This document shows positions 30,880 through 40,668 of a DNA stretch of 64,000 nucleotides, piece by piece (position 1 is the first letter of the stretch; the number at the start of each line of letters is the position of its first letter). The DNA lies in assembly GCA_052174115.1 (NCBI GenBank), contig JBQMRX010000001.1:186001-250000 (forward strand), given 5' to 3'. Both the position numbers and the translations under genes were made by a program. A model generated the notes under the pieces. The model did no database searches and had not been told where the DNA came from. It saw nothing but the letters and a program-made list of their open reading frames with translations. Source of the stretch: Arsenophonus sp052174115. Its GTDB lineage: Bacteria; Pseudomonadota; Gammaproteobacteria; Enterobacterales; Enterobacteriaceae.

Positions 30880-31533
30880 CTATTTTTTAATTAATGTTTG
30901 ATGATATCTCCAAATTTCAATAATACCAATAAAAAATGAAAATAAAATAATTATTAAAATTATTAATTTTAAATTTTGCTGAACAATTGGAAAACTACCA
31001 AAAAAATAACCAGCATAAGTAAACAATAAAACCCATAATAAAGCTCCTATCACATTATAAATAGAAAAATACCGATACGACATTTTTACCATTCCTGCAA
31101 TAAATGGAGCAAATGTCCTAATAATAGGTATAAATCTAGCTAAAATAATTGTTTTACTTCCATATTTTTTATAAAATTGATGTGTTTTTTCCAAATATGA
31201 TCGTCTAAAAATTTTAGAATTTTTATTATTAAATAAATTTTTACTAAATAAACGACCAATAGTATAATTAACTGAATCACCAATAATCGCTGCAATAATT
31301 ATTAATATTACCATTAAATGAATATTTAAATCATCGCTCTTTAATGCTGTTAATGCACCAATAAAAAATAATAAAGAATCACCAGGTAAAAAAGGAGCGA
31401 TAATTAATCCAGTTTCACAAAATATTATAAAAAATAAAATAGCATATAGTAAAATACCATGTTTATCAAAAAACTCAGCTAAATAAAAATCAATATGTAT
31501 AATAAAATCAATAATAAAAATAAAAAATTTCAT
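30880..31533 (-). CDS. dedA: DedA family membrane protein
   Basis: Polytopic inner-membrane protein of the DedA/SNARE-associated family, some members of which flip undecaprenyl phosphate or phospholipids. The 217 residues match E. coli DedA (219). Family signatures are FCETGLIIAPFLPGDSLLFF (acidic residue and re-entrant loop) and the basic motif ARFIPIIRTFAPFIAGM. The neighbours accD and truA are as in E. coli. The exact substrate is not certain. Confidence 0.94.
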   Translation of the reverse strand: MKFFIFIIDFIIHIDFYLAEFFDKHGILLYAILFFIIFCETGLIIAPFLPGDSLLFFIGALTALKSDDLNIHLMVILIIIAAIIGDSVNYTIGRLFSKNLFNNKNSKIFRRSYLEKTHQFYKKYGSKTIILARFIPIIRTFAPFIAGMVKMSYRYFSIYNVIGALLWVLLFTYAGYFFGSFPIVQQNLKLIILIIILFSFFIGIIEIWRYHQTLIKK

Positions 31534-31597
31534 AAGAAATCCAAAAATTGATAACTTTACTATTATTTAATTAAATATAATACTAAGTTATTTTTTT

Positions 31598-32422
31598 TTA
31601 AAAAATAGGTCCTATAATTGTTTTAGGTATTTTATATTTTAATGGATAATCAACAGCAATTAAGTAAAGTCCTTTTGCTTTTGCAATTGTTGCTGCTTTT
31701 GTTTTATCTTTTAATATCAAAAGCTCTGTCATCCAATGAATATTTTGATCACCACATCCTATCGCAAGTAAACTACCAACAATATTTCGTACCATATGAT
31801 AAACAAAGGCATTAGCTTTAATATTAACTACAATATAGTCACCATAACGGTGAACATTAACATATTTTATGTTACGCCAAGATGATTTAGATTGACACCG
31901 AGTACTTCTAAATGAAGTAAAATCTTTCTCACCAACCAATGCTTGAGCTGCAATGTGCATTTTTTTAGCATCTAATGGTATATAGTAATGCATAACTCCT
32001 GATCTTAGTGTTACTGGTCGATAACGATGATTAAAAATAATATAACGATATTGACGTGCTGTAGCACTAAAACGAGCATGAAAATCTGAAGAAACAACTT
32101 TACTCCATCTAACTGCAATATCATTAGGTAAATAACGATTAACACCCATCGTCCAGGCAGAATTTTTACGTATTACAGATGTTTCAAAATGAATTACTTG
32201 ACCTATAGCATGAACACCAGTATCGGTGCGCCCGGCGCAATAAATTTGAATAGATTCATTTGCAACTTTAGTTAGCGCAATCTCTAAACAAGCTTGAATA
32301 CTTTGTATTTGTTGTTGACGCTGCCAGCCATAATAATGACTACCACTATACTCAATACCTAATGCAATTTTAGTTATTGGCATAGCAGTAATTATATGAT
32401 TATCTAACATTAATAATGACAT
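31598..32422 (-). CDS. truA: tRNA pseudouridine(38-40) synthase
   Basis: Converts uridines 38-40 of the tRNA anticodon stem-loop to pseudouridine. The catalytic aspartate lies in AGRTDTGVHAIGQVIHFET, at residue 67 from the first ATG. KIALGIEYSGSHYYGWQRQ is the conserved N-terminal motif. With this start it has 274 residues (270 in E. coli). Later in-frame ATGs at 32410 and 32383 are possible. An AGGA touches the first ATG and so is too close to serve it, making the 32410 start plausible. Confidence 0.95.
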   Translation of the reverse strand: MSLLMLDNHIITAMPITKIALGIEYSGSHYYGWQRQQQIQSIQACLEIALTKVANESIQIYCAGRTDTGVHAIGQVIHFETSVIRKNSAWTMGVNRYLPNDIAVRWSKVVSSDFHARFSATARQYRYIIFNHRYRPVTLRSGVMHYYIPLDAKKMHIAAQALVGEKDFTSFRSTRCQSKSSWRNIKYVNVHRYGDYIVVNIKANAFVYHMVRNIVGSLLAIGCGDQNIHWMTELLILKDKTKAATIAKAKGLYLIAVDYPLKYKIPKTIIGPIF

Positions 32423-33179
32423 TCCTGTAGGAACTGTTACTTAATTTTTATTAATATTTAAATATCATTAATTTAATCATTTAAATATTTATTATTGATA
32501 ATTAATAAAGTCCTATTATTATACTAATAATAACTTTATTAGTATAATAAAGGTGTTTTTTAATTGATTACGATTGCTATTCTAAAGTATTTATTACTTA
32601 ATCTTAAAAATTATTATTAATAAGCTGAATATCATTTATAAGTCACATAATTTTTTATTAAACTTTTTTCATTGTTATTAGCATAAAATTTTATTGATAA
32701 ATTACTTATGTAATACAATAAAAATCAACAGTTTATATTAACTAATAAAATAAAAAAAAATTAATATTTTATAAAAATTTTATATTTAATTAATTAAATT
32801 AAATTTTTATAATAAAAGCATTTTTATAACTTAATAATAACAATAAATTAAATAATAATAACAATCAATTACTATAAGTATAATTATAAAAATAATATTA
32901 AATATATGATAATTAATTAATAAATTATAATTAATATTCAATATAAAACTAAAAGATTATCTTATTACTGATTAAATAATTATTATTATTAATAATATAT
33001 TCATTTTAAATATTTGTTTTATATAAAAATAAAAAATTTTATATGTTATCAATAAAAATTATTTTTATAAAAAATATTAAAATTAATAACATTTAATTTA
33101 ACGAATGTGTTAAATTTAATAATAAAATATTTAAATTTTTAACATATTAATATATTTTCAATTTTTAAAGAGTTTTTTA
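32423..33179. other. 0.76-kb spacer with hairpin
   Basis: E. coli has the asd-like gene usg between pdxB and truA. Base composition at about 32560-32740 is slightly less extreme than in other spacers, which could be an erased usg, but no protein segment can be read. The only clear structure is the inverted repeat at 32512-32552. Confidence 0.5.
32512..32552. terminator. Strong inverted repeat upstream of truA
   Basis: Perfect 15-bp arms (32516-32530 and 32536-32550) around the 5-base loop TAACT, extended by CC/GG near the ends with slippage. A T-run (32556-32561) follows on the plus strand. On the minus strand, where pdxB and truA are read, only a short TTT follows. It could stop pdxB transcripts, act as a transcript boundary or be bidirectional. 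Confidence 0.5.
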
Positions 33180-34310
33180 TCAAATTACTTTTGCATTAAA
33201 TCCTATTTTTTTTAAAATAATAGCTGTATCTATATTATCACAATTTACTTTAAGAGATGACCATTCACGACGTTGTGGATAATGTTTACGTAAATAATCA
33301 AATTTACCAGTAATATGAGCAACTTTTCTTAATGAAATATCATCATGATGTATATCATAAACTAAATTTATTAAATATTTTAAATTTTCCTGTGTTAATT
33401 TACCCTTAAAGATAATCTCGTTAAATTTAGCAATAGGTAATAAATTAGTTACTTTTATTTGTTGAGAGTATCCTAAAAATTGTTTAAATATACTAAAAAT
33501 TTGAATAGTACCTCGAATTTTACCTTCAAGAGAATAACCAGCAATATGTGGTGAACCAATTCTAACTTTATCTAATAAAGGTAATGAAAGATTTGGTTCA
33601 TTCTGCCAAACATCTAATATAACATCAATTTTTTTACCATTACTTAGAGCTTTTAATAATGCTTGATTATCAATAATTGCTCCACGGCTAGTATTTAACA
33701 AAATACGACCTTCTGGCATAGCAGTAAGTAGTTCTTCATTTAATAAATGATAAGATGAATAACGCCCATATTTATTTAAAGGGATATGAAAAGTTAAAAT
33801 ATCAGCTTGATTAACTAATTTTTCTAGTGATAAAAATTGTTCACTATTATCTTCAGTATCTGCGCGAGGGGGATCACAAAGTAATGTATTCACTCCAAAA
33901 GCTTTTAAACTAAGATTAAGATGAGAACCAATATTACCAACTCCAATAATACCAACTGTTTTTTCTCGTAAATCAAAGCAATCATGTTCAGCTAAAAACA
34001 ACAAAGCAGAAAAAACATACTCTGCTACTGCTATTGCATTACATCCTGGAGCAGCAGAAAAAGCAATACCTGCTTCTTCTAACCATTGTTTATCAATATG
34101 ATCAAAGCCTGCTGTTGTAGTTCCAACAAATTTTACATTACTCTCTTTTAAAAGTGCTTTATTTACTCGAGTAACAGAACGTATTATTAAAGCATCTACT
34201 GTTGCTAATTGTGACGATGAAATTAAACGACCAGAAACTGCCTTAACTTCACCAATTGTTTTAAATAATTGAGTTGCATAAAGTATATTTTCATCAACTA
34301 ATATTTTCAC
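33180..34310 (-). CDS. pdxB: Erythronate-4-phosphate dehydrogenase
   Basis: NAD-dependent dehydrogenase of the DXP-dependent pyridoxal phosphate (vitamin B6) pathway. The N terminus MKILVDENILYA aligns exactly with E. coli PdxB, but the start codon is GTG (34310). The Rossmann motif GIIGVGNIG lies near residue 120. ILLNTSRGAIID and the catalytic-histidine region GSPHIAGYSLEGK follow. The C-terminal PdxB-specific dimerisation domain is present (REWSSLKVNCDN). It is 376 residues against 378. Retention suggests that B6 synthesis is still under selection. Confidence 0.96.
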   Translation of the reverse strand: MKILVDENILYATQLFKTIGEVKAVSGRLISSSQLATVDALIIRSVTRVNKALLKESNVKFVGTTTAGFDHIDKQWLEEAGIAFSAAPGCNAIAVAEYVFSALLFLAEHDCFDLREKTVGIIGVGNIGSHLNLSLKAFGVNTLLCDPPRADTEDNSEQFLSLEKLVNQADILTFHIPLNKYGRYSSYHLLNEELLTAMPEGRILLNTSRGAIIDNQALLKALSNGKKIDVILDVWQNEPNLSLPLLDKVRIGSPHIAGYSLEGKIRGTIQIFSIFKQFLGYSQQIKVTNLLPIAKFNEIIFKGKLTQENLKYLINLVYDIHHDDISLRKVAHITGKFDYLRKHYPQRREWSSLKVNCDNIDTAIILKKIGFNAKVI

Positions 34311-35258
34311 TTATTTCGTACCAAACTATATTTATATAAGTTAATTAATAATTTTTAATATTTAATAAAATATAATAAAGATTATTTTTATTTTAATAAG
34401 ATTAATTATAACAAATTATTTTAATAATCATTAATTTTTACTAAAAATACAATAATTTTATGTTAAAATGAATTTAAATATACTATTAAAAATAAACTTA
34501 AAAACTATATTTAACATTAAAATTTATTTATTTAACATACAGTTATTTTTTAATTTAATTATGTAATAAAAATATAATAAATTTTAATTCACTAAATAAT
34601 ATTTATGTTTTCTATTGTAAATAATATAATACAAAATATGATTTCATATGTATATTTTAATTTTAATTCATGTTAATATAATAATATAATTTAGTTGATT
34701 TTTATCATAACTTTCTTACATTTTACCTTAAAATACTCAATTAATAAATATATAAAATTATACTTATAACAATAATAAGTATTATTGATTTTATGTTTAT
34801 TTTTTATTTATATTATTAATATTTTATTTTTAAAATTTTTATAATAAGATCTATATATAAAATATTAAGAATATTTTTTATTTAATGTACAAAAAATTTA
34901 ATTATTTAATATAAGTTTATTCAACTAAGTATTGAGTATTTTTATTATTTAATTAATAATAACTTTATATTTAATTTAAATTTATTTTAATTTAATATTA
35001 TATAATTTTTTTATTTTCTAAAACAATAAAATTTATCATAAAATATTACTGTAGTTTTCTTTATCTATATTCTTACTTCATTGATTAAAAATCATTTTAT
35101 TTATAGATAAAAATATAATTCTAATCTAGTATATTATTTATATTTATATTTATCTTAATAATTATAAATTTTACTTTAAACAATTTTAACTATTATCAAT
35201 TTAATCGTAACAAAAATAATTATTTAAAATATAATAATTTATATTTTAAATAATAAAA
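34311..35258. other. 0.95-kb AT-rich spacer, no gene recognised
   Basis: Lies between the start of pdxB and the fabB terminator. E. coli has flk and mnmC here. I cannot read any remnant. The pdxB promoter must lie at its left end. Confidence 0.55.
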
Positions 35259-35289
35259 ACCTACTAATGAATAATCAGTAGGTATTTTT
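35259..35289 (-). terminator. Intrinsic terminator of fabB
   Basis: Arms ACCTACT (35259-35265) and AGTAGGT (35277-35283) form a 7-bp stem with three G-C pairs. There are A-runs on one side and T-runs on the other, so it looks like a terminator on both strands. It begins 13 bases past the fabB stop codon on the minus strand and is followed there by TTTTT. This is the most convincing classical terminator in the window. Confidence 0.8.
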
Positions 35290-35301
35290 GCAACAAAATA
35301 A

Positions 35302-36522
35302 TTATGAATAATATTTACTCATTACTAATGAAGCATTAGTTCCACCAAAACCAAAACTATTTGACATTACTGTATTTAATTTTCGAGTAGTAGTTCGCAT
35401 AATAATGTTCATTATTTTTGCTTTTTCATCTAATTTATCAATGTTGATGTTTGGGGCAATAAATGAATGCTCCAACATTAATAAACTATAAATAACTTCA
35501 TGTACTCCAGCTGCTCCTAAAGAATGCCCAGTCATTACTTTAGTAGAAGAAATTGCTGGTATATTTGTACCAAAAACTTCAGTAATTGCTTCTAGTTCTT
35601 TTGCGTCACCAATTGGCGTTGATGTGCCATGAGTATTAATATAATCAACTTGTTTGACATCCGCTAATGCTATTTTCATACATCGTACTGCACCTTCTCC
35701 TGAAGGAACAACCATATCATAGCCATCTGAAGTTGCTCCATAACCAACAATTTCAGCATAAATATGAGCGTTACGTGATAAAGCGTGTTTTAATTCTTCT
35801 ACTACAATAATACCGCCACCACCAGCAATAACAAAACCATCTCGATCTTGATCATAAGTACGTGAAGCTTTTTCTGGAATTGTATTATATTTTGTAGATA
35901 ATGCTCCCATGGCATCAAATTCACAAGTTAATTCCCAGCTTAGTTCTTCACCGCCGCCAGCAAAAATAACATCTTGTTTATTTAATTGAATAAGCTCAAG
36001 AGCATGACCAATACAATGGGCGGAAGTTGAACAAGCAGAACTGATAGAATAATTAACACCTTTAATTTTAAATGACGTAGCTAAACAAGCTGATATACCT
36101 GAAGCCATTGCTCTAGTTACCATATAAGGACTAACACCACGTAAACCTTTTGCACGCATACCATCAGAACCAGCTACTTGATTACGAGGTGAACCACCAC
36201 CAGAACCAACAATTAAACCAGTACGAATATTTGATATTTGTTTATCCACTAATTTAGCATCTTGAATAGCTTCTTCCATAGCTAAATAAGTATAAATAGA
36301 ACAATCACTCATAAAACGAAGAATCTTACGATCAATCTTTTTTTTAATATAATCTTCTGTTAATTGAATGTTACCCCAGATATGACTGCGTAAACCCATT
36401 TTTTCAAATTCTTCTGAAAACCTAATACCAGAACGACCTGTTTTCAGAGAAGCCAGTACCTCTTTCTGGTTATTACCTATGCTGGAAACAATGCCCAGAC
36501 CAGTGATTACTGCACGTCTCAT
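35302..36522 (-). CDS. fabB: 3-oxoacyl-ACP synthase I
   Basis: Beta-ketoacyl-ACP synthase I, which elongates acyl chains and is needed for unsaturated fatty acids. The thiolase-fold catalytic triad is intact: Cys164 in SISSACSTSAHC, a histidine in NTHGTSTPIGD and a histidine in TGHSLGAAG. The C terminus SNSFGFGGTNASLV is the family end. It is 406 residues, the same as E. coli FabB. It has its own terminator and a FabR-type palindrome 56 bases upstream, so it seems to be a regulated single-gene unit. Confidence 0.98.
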   Translation of the reverse strand: MRRAVITGLGIVSSIGNNQKEVLASLKTGRSGIRFSEEFEKMGLRSHIWGNIQLTEDYIKKKIDRKILRFMSDCSIYTYLAMEEAIQDAKLVDKQISNIRTGLIVGSGGGSPRNQVAGSDGMRAKGLRGVSPYMVTRAMASGISACLATSFKIKGVNYSISSACSTSAHCIGHALELIQLNKQDVIFAGGGEELSWELTCEFDAMGALSTKYNTIPEKASRTYDQDRDGFVIAGGGGIIVVEELKHALSRNAHIYAEIVGYGATSDGYDMVVPSGEGAVRCMKIALADVKQVDYINTHGTSTPIGDAKELEAITEVFGTNIPAISSTKVMTGHSLGAAGVHEVIYSLLMLEHSFIAPNINIDKLDEKAKIMNIIMRTTTRKLNTVMSNSFGFGGTNASLVMSKYYS

Positions 36523-36578
36523 TGATTATATTACCTTATAGTCGAAATTAATTTAGTTGAAGTTTAATTTATTACTTT

Positions 36579-36596
36579 AGCTTACAAGTGTAAGCT
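36579..36596. promoter_or_regulatory. FabR-type operator upstream of fabB
   Basis: An 18-bp perfect palindrome, AGCTTACAAGTGTAAGCT, lies 56 bases before the fabB start. Its G+C content stands out from the spacer. In E. coli the repressor FabR binds palindromes with TACAnnTGTA cores in front of fabA and fabB (recalled). Position and core agree with that. The fabR gene itself is not in this window. Confidence 0.65.
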
Positions 36597-37346
36597 CAAC
36601 AAGTCCTATCAAATAAAAAACATAAAAATAATATTTTTATTTTTATATTTTAACAATAATTAGTAATAAACATATTTAAGATAAATTCATTAAAACTAAT
36701 TAATTATCTAAATATTATAAATAATTTTATGAATATGAATTAGATTAACAAAGTAAAATTAAACTAAAATGAATAAGGTATATTTATTTTTAAAAATTTT
36801 AATGATATTGATTTTTTAATTAAAAATAATTCTTAAAATTTAATTATATTTTTCTTAAAAATTATTAAATTATTTTTATTTTTTTAATATTATTTCTAAT
36901 AACCAATATTGATATTAATAAAAATTTAAATTTTTATTAATTATATTATTTTGCTTGTCAATAATAAAATATCTAAAATATTAGAAATTAAAATTACTTA
37001 TAAATATTTGATATCAATTAAATAATTTTACTATACTAATACTTAAATAATATTAATTATATTAATATTATTTTTAAATTATACTTTTTTTTAAAAATTA
37101 ATACATAAAATATCAATTTAAATACTTAATATCTAATTTTAATTTTCTTAAAATATTTTATTTTTTATTAAAATTATCTAAAAATATAACAATAAAATCT
37201 ACTTATTTGTATTTATCTTAATTTTTAATAAAATGTCATTATTTCTTTCTTGATTTTAGGTGAACTTGATTTTTATTAAAAGAAAAATATAAAATATTTA
37301 TAATATGATTATAGTTATATTTTCATTAATATCTAAAATATATTAA
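36597..37346. other. 0.75-kb AT-rich spacer, no gene recognised
   Basis: Lies between the fabB operator and the aroC pseudogene. In E. coli this interval holds several genes including mepA. No remnant can be read. Confidence 0.55.
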
Positions 37347-38418
37347 TTAAAAATCAAATTTATCCGCATTGAACTTGAGAGCATAAAAATGATCAATAAG
37401 AACTATTGCCATTATTGCTTCTCTGCTATTGGTACAGCTCGAATACCAACGCAGGGATCATGACGTCCTTTTGTGATCACTTCAATCTCACTACCTTGTT
37501 GGTTATAATAGTTCTACCAGGTATACTGATACTAGGAGTTAGTTTTAAAGCTATATGAGTAATAATAAGGTTGATCCTTACTTATACCTCCTAATATACC
37601 ACCAGCATGATTGCTAATGAACCTATTACTAGTAATTTCATCTCGATTTTCATTTCCTTTTTAATGTAATTACCTTAAAACCAGAACCAATTTCAACACC
37701 TTTAACTGCATTAATACTCATCATTGCATAGCAGTATCTGTATCTAATCGATCAAAAACAAGTTCACCTAATTCTATCGGAATATTTTCAGCAATAACAG
37801 TTACTTTAGCACCAATAAAATTACTTTCTTTTTTTAATAAATATAATAAGGCATCTAAATCGTTTAATTTTACTGGATCTGGATAAAAAAGGATTCTGTT
37901 CAACTAAATCCCAATCTTTTTAGTTCACAATAAATATCTCCCATTTGACTTAAATAACCACGAATAATTATACCTAATTTCTGTTGTAAGTATTTTTTGC
38001 GATTGCACCAGCAAGCAACACGCATTACTGTTTCACGAGCTGAATATCGTCCTCCACCGAGGTAATCACGTAAACCATATTTTTGATAGGTATAATCTGC
38101 ATGTCCTGAACGAAAGATGTCTTTATTATTAATATAATCTTGAGATTGTTGATCTTTATTTTTAACCAATAAACCAATTGACACACCTGTAGTTATCCCA
38201 TTAAAAACACTAGATAAAATTGTGACATGATCAAATTCATTTTGTTGGGTTATAGAATAAAAATTACCAGGACAACGACGATCTAAATCAATTTTTAGAT
38301 CTTTTTCTGATAGTTCCATACCAAGAGGAAAACCATCAATGATGCATCCTAATGCTAAACCGTGTGATTCACCAAACGTAGTAACACGAAATAGCTGACC
38401 GATTTAATTTCCAGCCAT
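37347..38418 (-). pseudogene. aroC: aroC pseudogene (chorismate synthase)
   Basis: Chorismate synthase made chorismate from EPSP, the last shared step to aromatic compounds, folate and ubiquinone. The whole gene is still readable in pieces. From 38418 it starts MAGN, then an in-frame TAA replaces codon 5, followed by IGQLFRVTTFGESHGLALG and LDRRCPG. A long frame continues through HADYTYQKYGLRDYLGGGRY. Extra bases in an A-run near 37910 and a T-run near 37890 shift the frame. A lost base after DRLDT, two later stops and missing residues follow, with EVITKGRHDPCVGIRAVPIA near the end. The stop lies at 37347. Length (1072 bases) is close to the intact 1086. Confidence 0.93.
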
Positions 38419-39538
38419 TTTTCCTCTTTTTTTTATTATTAATATTAATAATAAATGAATAAAATATTAATATATAAAAGTAAATGATTATTTTTACTAT
38501 TAATTAATTTAATAATAATATTTAAAATAAAATATTTTAATATTATTAATTTTATATAAAATTTTACTCATATTTCAAAATTATCTCATATATTTTAATA
38601 TAAAATAACTAATTATATTGTAATTAATTTTAATTATTTCTAATAAAATATTTCTTATAATAATTAACTATAAAATACTGCGAAAAAAATAATAATATTT
38701 TTATTAATCTAAGTAAATTATGATTTATAACAAAATTTTTGTTGAAATGATATCATTTGTTATATAAATTTTATAATTTTTTATATTTAATTATTAAACA
38801 GTCAGAATTATATTTAATCTTTTAATTAAATTTATTTATTAAAATAATATTTTATTTACTTATAATTAGATATTAAATCTAATTTAATTTTAACTAAACT
38901 AAAATATCTTTATGTAATAAAATGTAAACTATTATCAAAAATTAAAGAATAATTTTTTGATAAAAATAATAATTAATTATTATTTTTATAATTAATAATA
39001 TTAATATAAATTACTAAAATAAATAAAAAAACAAATATTAATTTTTTATTATCATAGTAAAATATATTATCTATTTTTTTTAAATATAAAGATTAATAAA
39101 ATATAATAATAAAATTAATTAACAAATACTATTTATTATTTTATAATTTATTAAAAATATTAAATAATTATTTAATATAATATTTTATATTATTTTAATA
39201 TTAGTTAAAATTATTTAATCTCAATTTTATATAAAATAACCTTTAAATTAATTTTGATAACATCTATATTTTAAAAAAAATAATTTAATTAACATAGAAG
39301 TTTTTTAAAAACATAAAGAAACATTAAAAAATTAAAAAAATATTTTAATATCTATTATTTACAATAGCATTATAATTTATAATTTTTATATAAATTATAA
39401 TAAATATTTAATAAATAATTACATTATTAATTATTGTAATTTAATAAAAAATTAAATTATTTCAATATTAAAAATTAATAAATTAACTAATAATTATTTT
39501 ATATATTAATTTTTAATTAAAATATATTAATTTTATTG
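38419..39538. other. 1.1-kb AT-rich spacer, no gene recognised
   Basis: E. coli has prmB upstream of aroC. No methyltransferase remnant is readable here. A short perfect palindrome AAATGATATCATTT lies near 38745; no function is proposed. Confidence 0.55.
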
Positions 39539-40324
39539 TTAATCAATAGAATCTAAATTTTCTTCAATAATAGTAATGTTTTGATTAATTTTCGGCTTAA
39601 ATACACCTTTTTGTGCTTTAAAATCTTTATTTTGAAAATAAGCTTCCATGATCGTTAAATAAGGATCGGAAGAATTTTCTAAAATTTTAGCAGAATTTAA
39701 TAAAAGTGTTCTTTTTTCGATTCCTTCTAATATCCACTTTCCTGCCGACATCCAAAAAGTAAGACAACTTAACATTGGATAAGCTTTATCAACTAGATCG
39801 CTTATATCTTCTCGTATTGTAAAACTACCATATATAGGTAATACTATATATGGACCATAGCCAATTTTATAATATCCTAAAGTACTACCAAAACGATTAG
39901 ATTCTTGTTTAATTAATTTATGATTAGCTATTGAAGCTATATCAATGAATCCTGCCATACCAAAAACACTATTTAAAAAAAAACGATTAAAATGTTTTAT
40001 TCCTTGATAAATATCAGCACGTAGAAAATTATTTACCATACTAGCAGGTTCCTCTAAGTTACTTAAAAAATTAACTAAGCCATTACGAACAGGCATAGGA
40101 AGATAATTTCCCCAAACAACTGAAATTGGATATATTACATAACGATCAAGAATATGATAATTAAAATTAAAAATTACTCGATTAAATTTTTCTAACGGAT
40201 CAAAACGTTGTTGATTATCAATCGATGTACTAGAACAACTCGTAATTAATGTTACAGTAAAAAATATTTGACATAATCGATATATTTTAAATTTTATTTT
40301 TTTATTAAATAAAACATAATGCAT
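39539..40324 (-). CDS. mlaA: Phospholipid-binding lipoprotein MlaA (VacJ)
   Basis: Outer-membrane lipoprotein that removes misplaced phospholipids from the outer leaflet, working with porin and MlaC-MlaFEDB. It has a lipoprotein signal with lipobox LITSC, so the mature protein begins at Cys30. DPLEKFNRVIFNFNYHILDR opens the MlaA domain, and RFGSTLGYYKIGYGPYIVLP is the signature region. It is 261 residues (251 in E. coli), the extra length being a long basic N region. The rest of the Mla system is not in this window. Confidence 0.95.
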   Translation of the reverse strand: MHYVLFNKKIKFKIYRLCQIFFTVTLITSCSSTSIDNQQRFDPLEKFNRVIFNFNYHILDRYVIYPISVVWGNYLPMPVRNGLVNFLSNLEEPASMVNNFLRADIYQGIKHFNRFFLNSVFGMAGFIDIASIANHKLIKQESNRFGSTLGYYKIGYGPYIVLPIYGSFTIREDISDLVDKAYPMLSCLTFWMSAGKWILEGIEKRTLLLNSAKILENSSDPYLTIMEAYFQNKDFKAQKGVFKPKINQNITIIEENLDSID

Positions 40325-40596
40325 AAATTATCCATAATAATTATATATCTATATTAATTTAATCTTACTTATTTTTTATTTAATTAAATATCTTTAATTA
40401 CTATTTATCTAAATAAAAAAAGATTATTTTTGAAAACAAATAAATAAAAAATTATAATTAAAAATTTTAAAAAAACAATAAAATTATATTCAATATAATA
40501 AAATTATAAAATATTATTATTTAATAACTTGTTATTAATGAATATTTAGTAATAAAATAAATACTATATTTTAAATAATTTATATTTGAATTTTAT
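40325..40596. other. Spacer between mlaA and tRNA-Arg
   Basis: About 270 bases of AT-rich sequence between two divergently read genes. It must contain both promoters, but none stands out. Confidence 0.4.
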
Positions 40597-40668
40597 GTCC
40601 TCTTAGTTAAATGGATATAACAAGCCACTCCTAAAGGCTAATTGTAGGTTCGATTCCTTCAGAGGACA
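40597..40668 (+). tRNA. argW: tRNA-Arg (anticodon CCU)
   Basis: 72-base tRNA very close to E. coli argW, which also lies near mlaA. Acceptor stem GTCCTCT/AGAGGAC is perfect, with discriminator A. The anticodon loop CTCCTAA gives anticodon CCU, which reads AGG. The 3' CCA is not encoded (TTT follows). Two stem positions are mismatched relative to E. coli: A-A closes the anticodon stem (AGCCA/AGGCT), and T-T is the second T-stem pair (GTAGG/CCTTC). The tRNA may still work, but its structure is weakened. Confidence 0.95.

Noticed and set aside
37721..38319. Two adjacent open frames that could pass for small genes
   Set aside because: Both translate to consecutive segments of chorismate synthase in different frames; they are pieces of the aroC pseudogene.
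37347..38418. aroC as a working gene rescued by slippage
   Set aside because: Slippage could explain the homopolymer shifts, but not the TAA at codon 5, later stops and missing residues.
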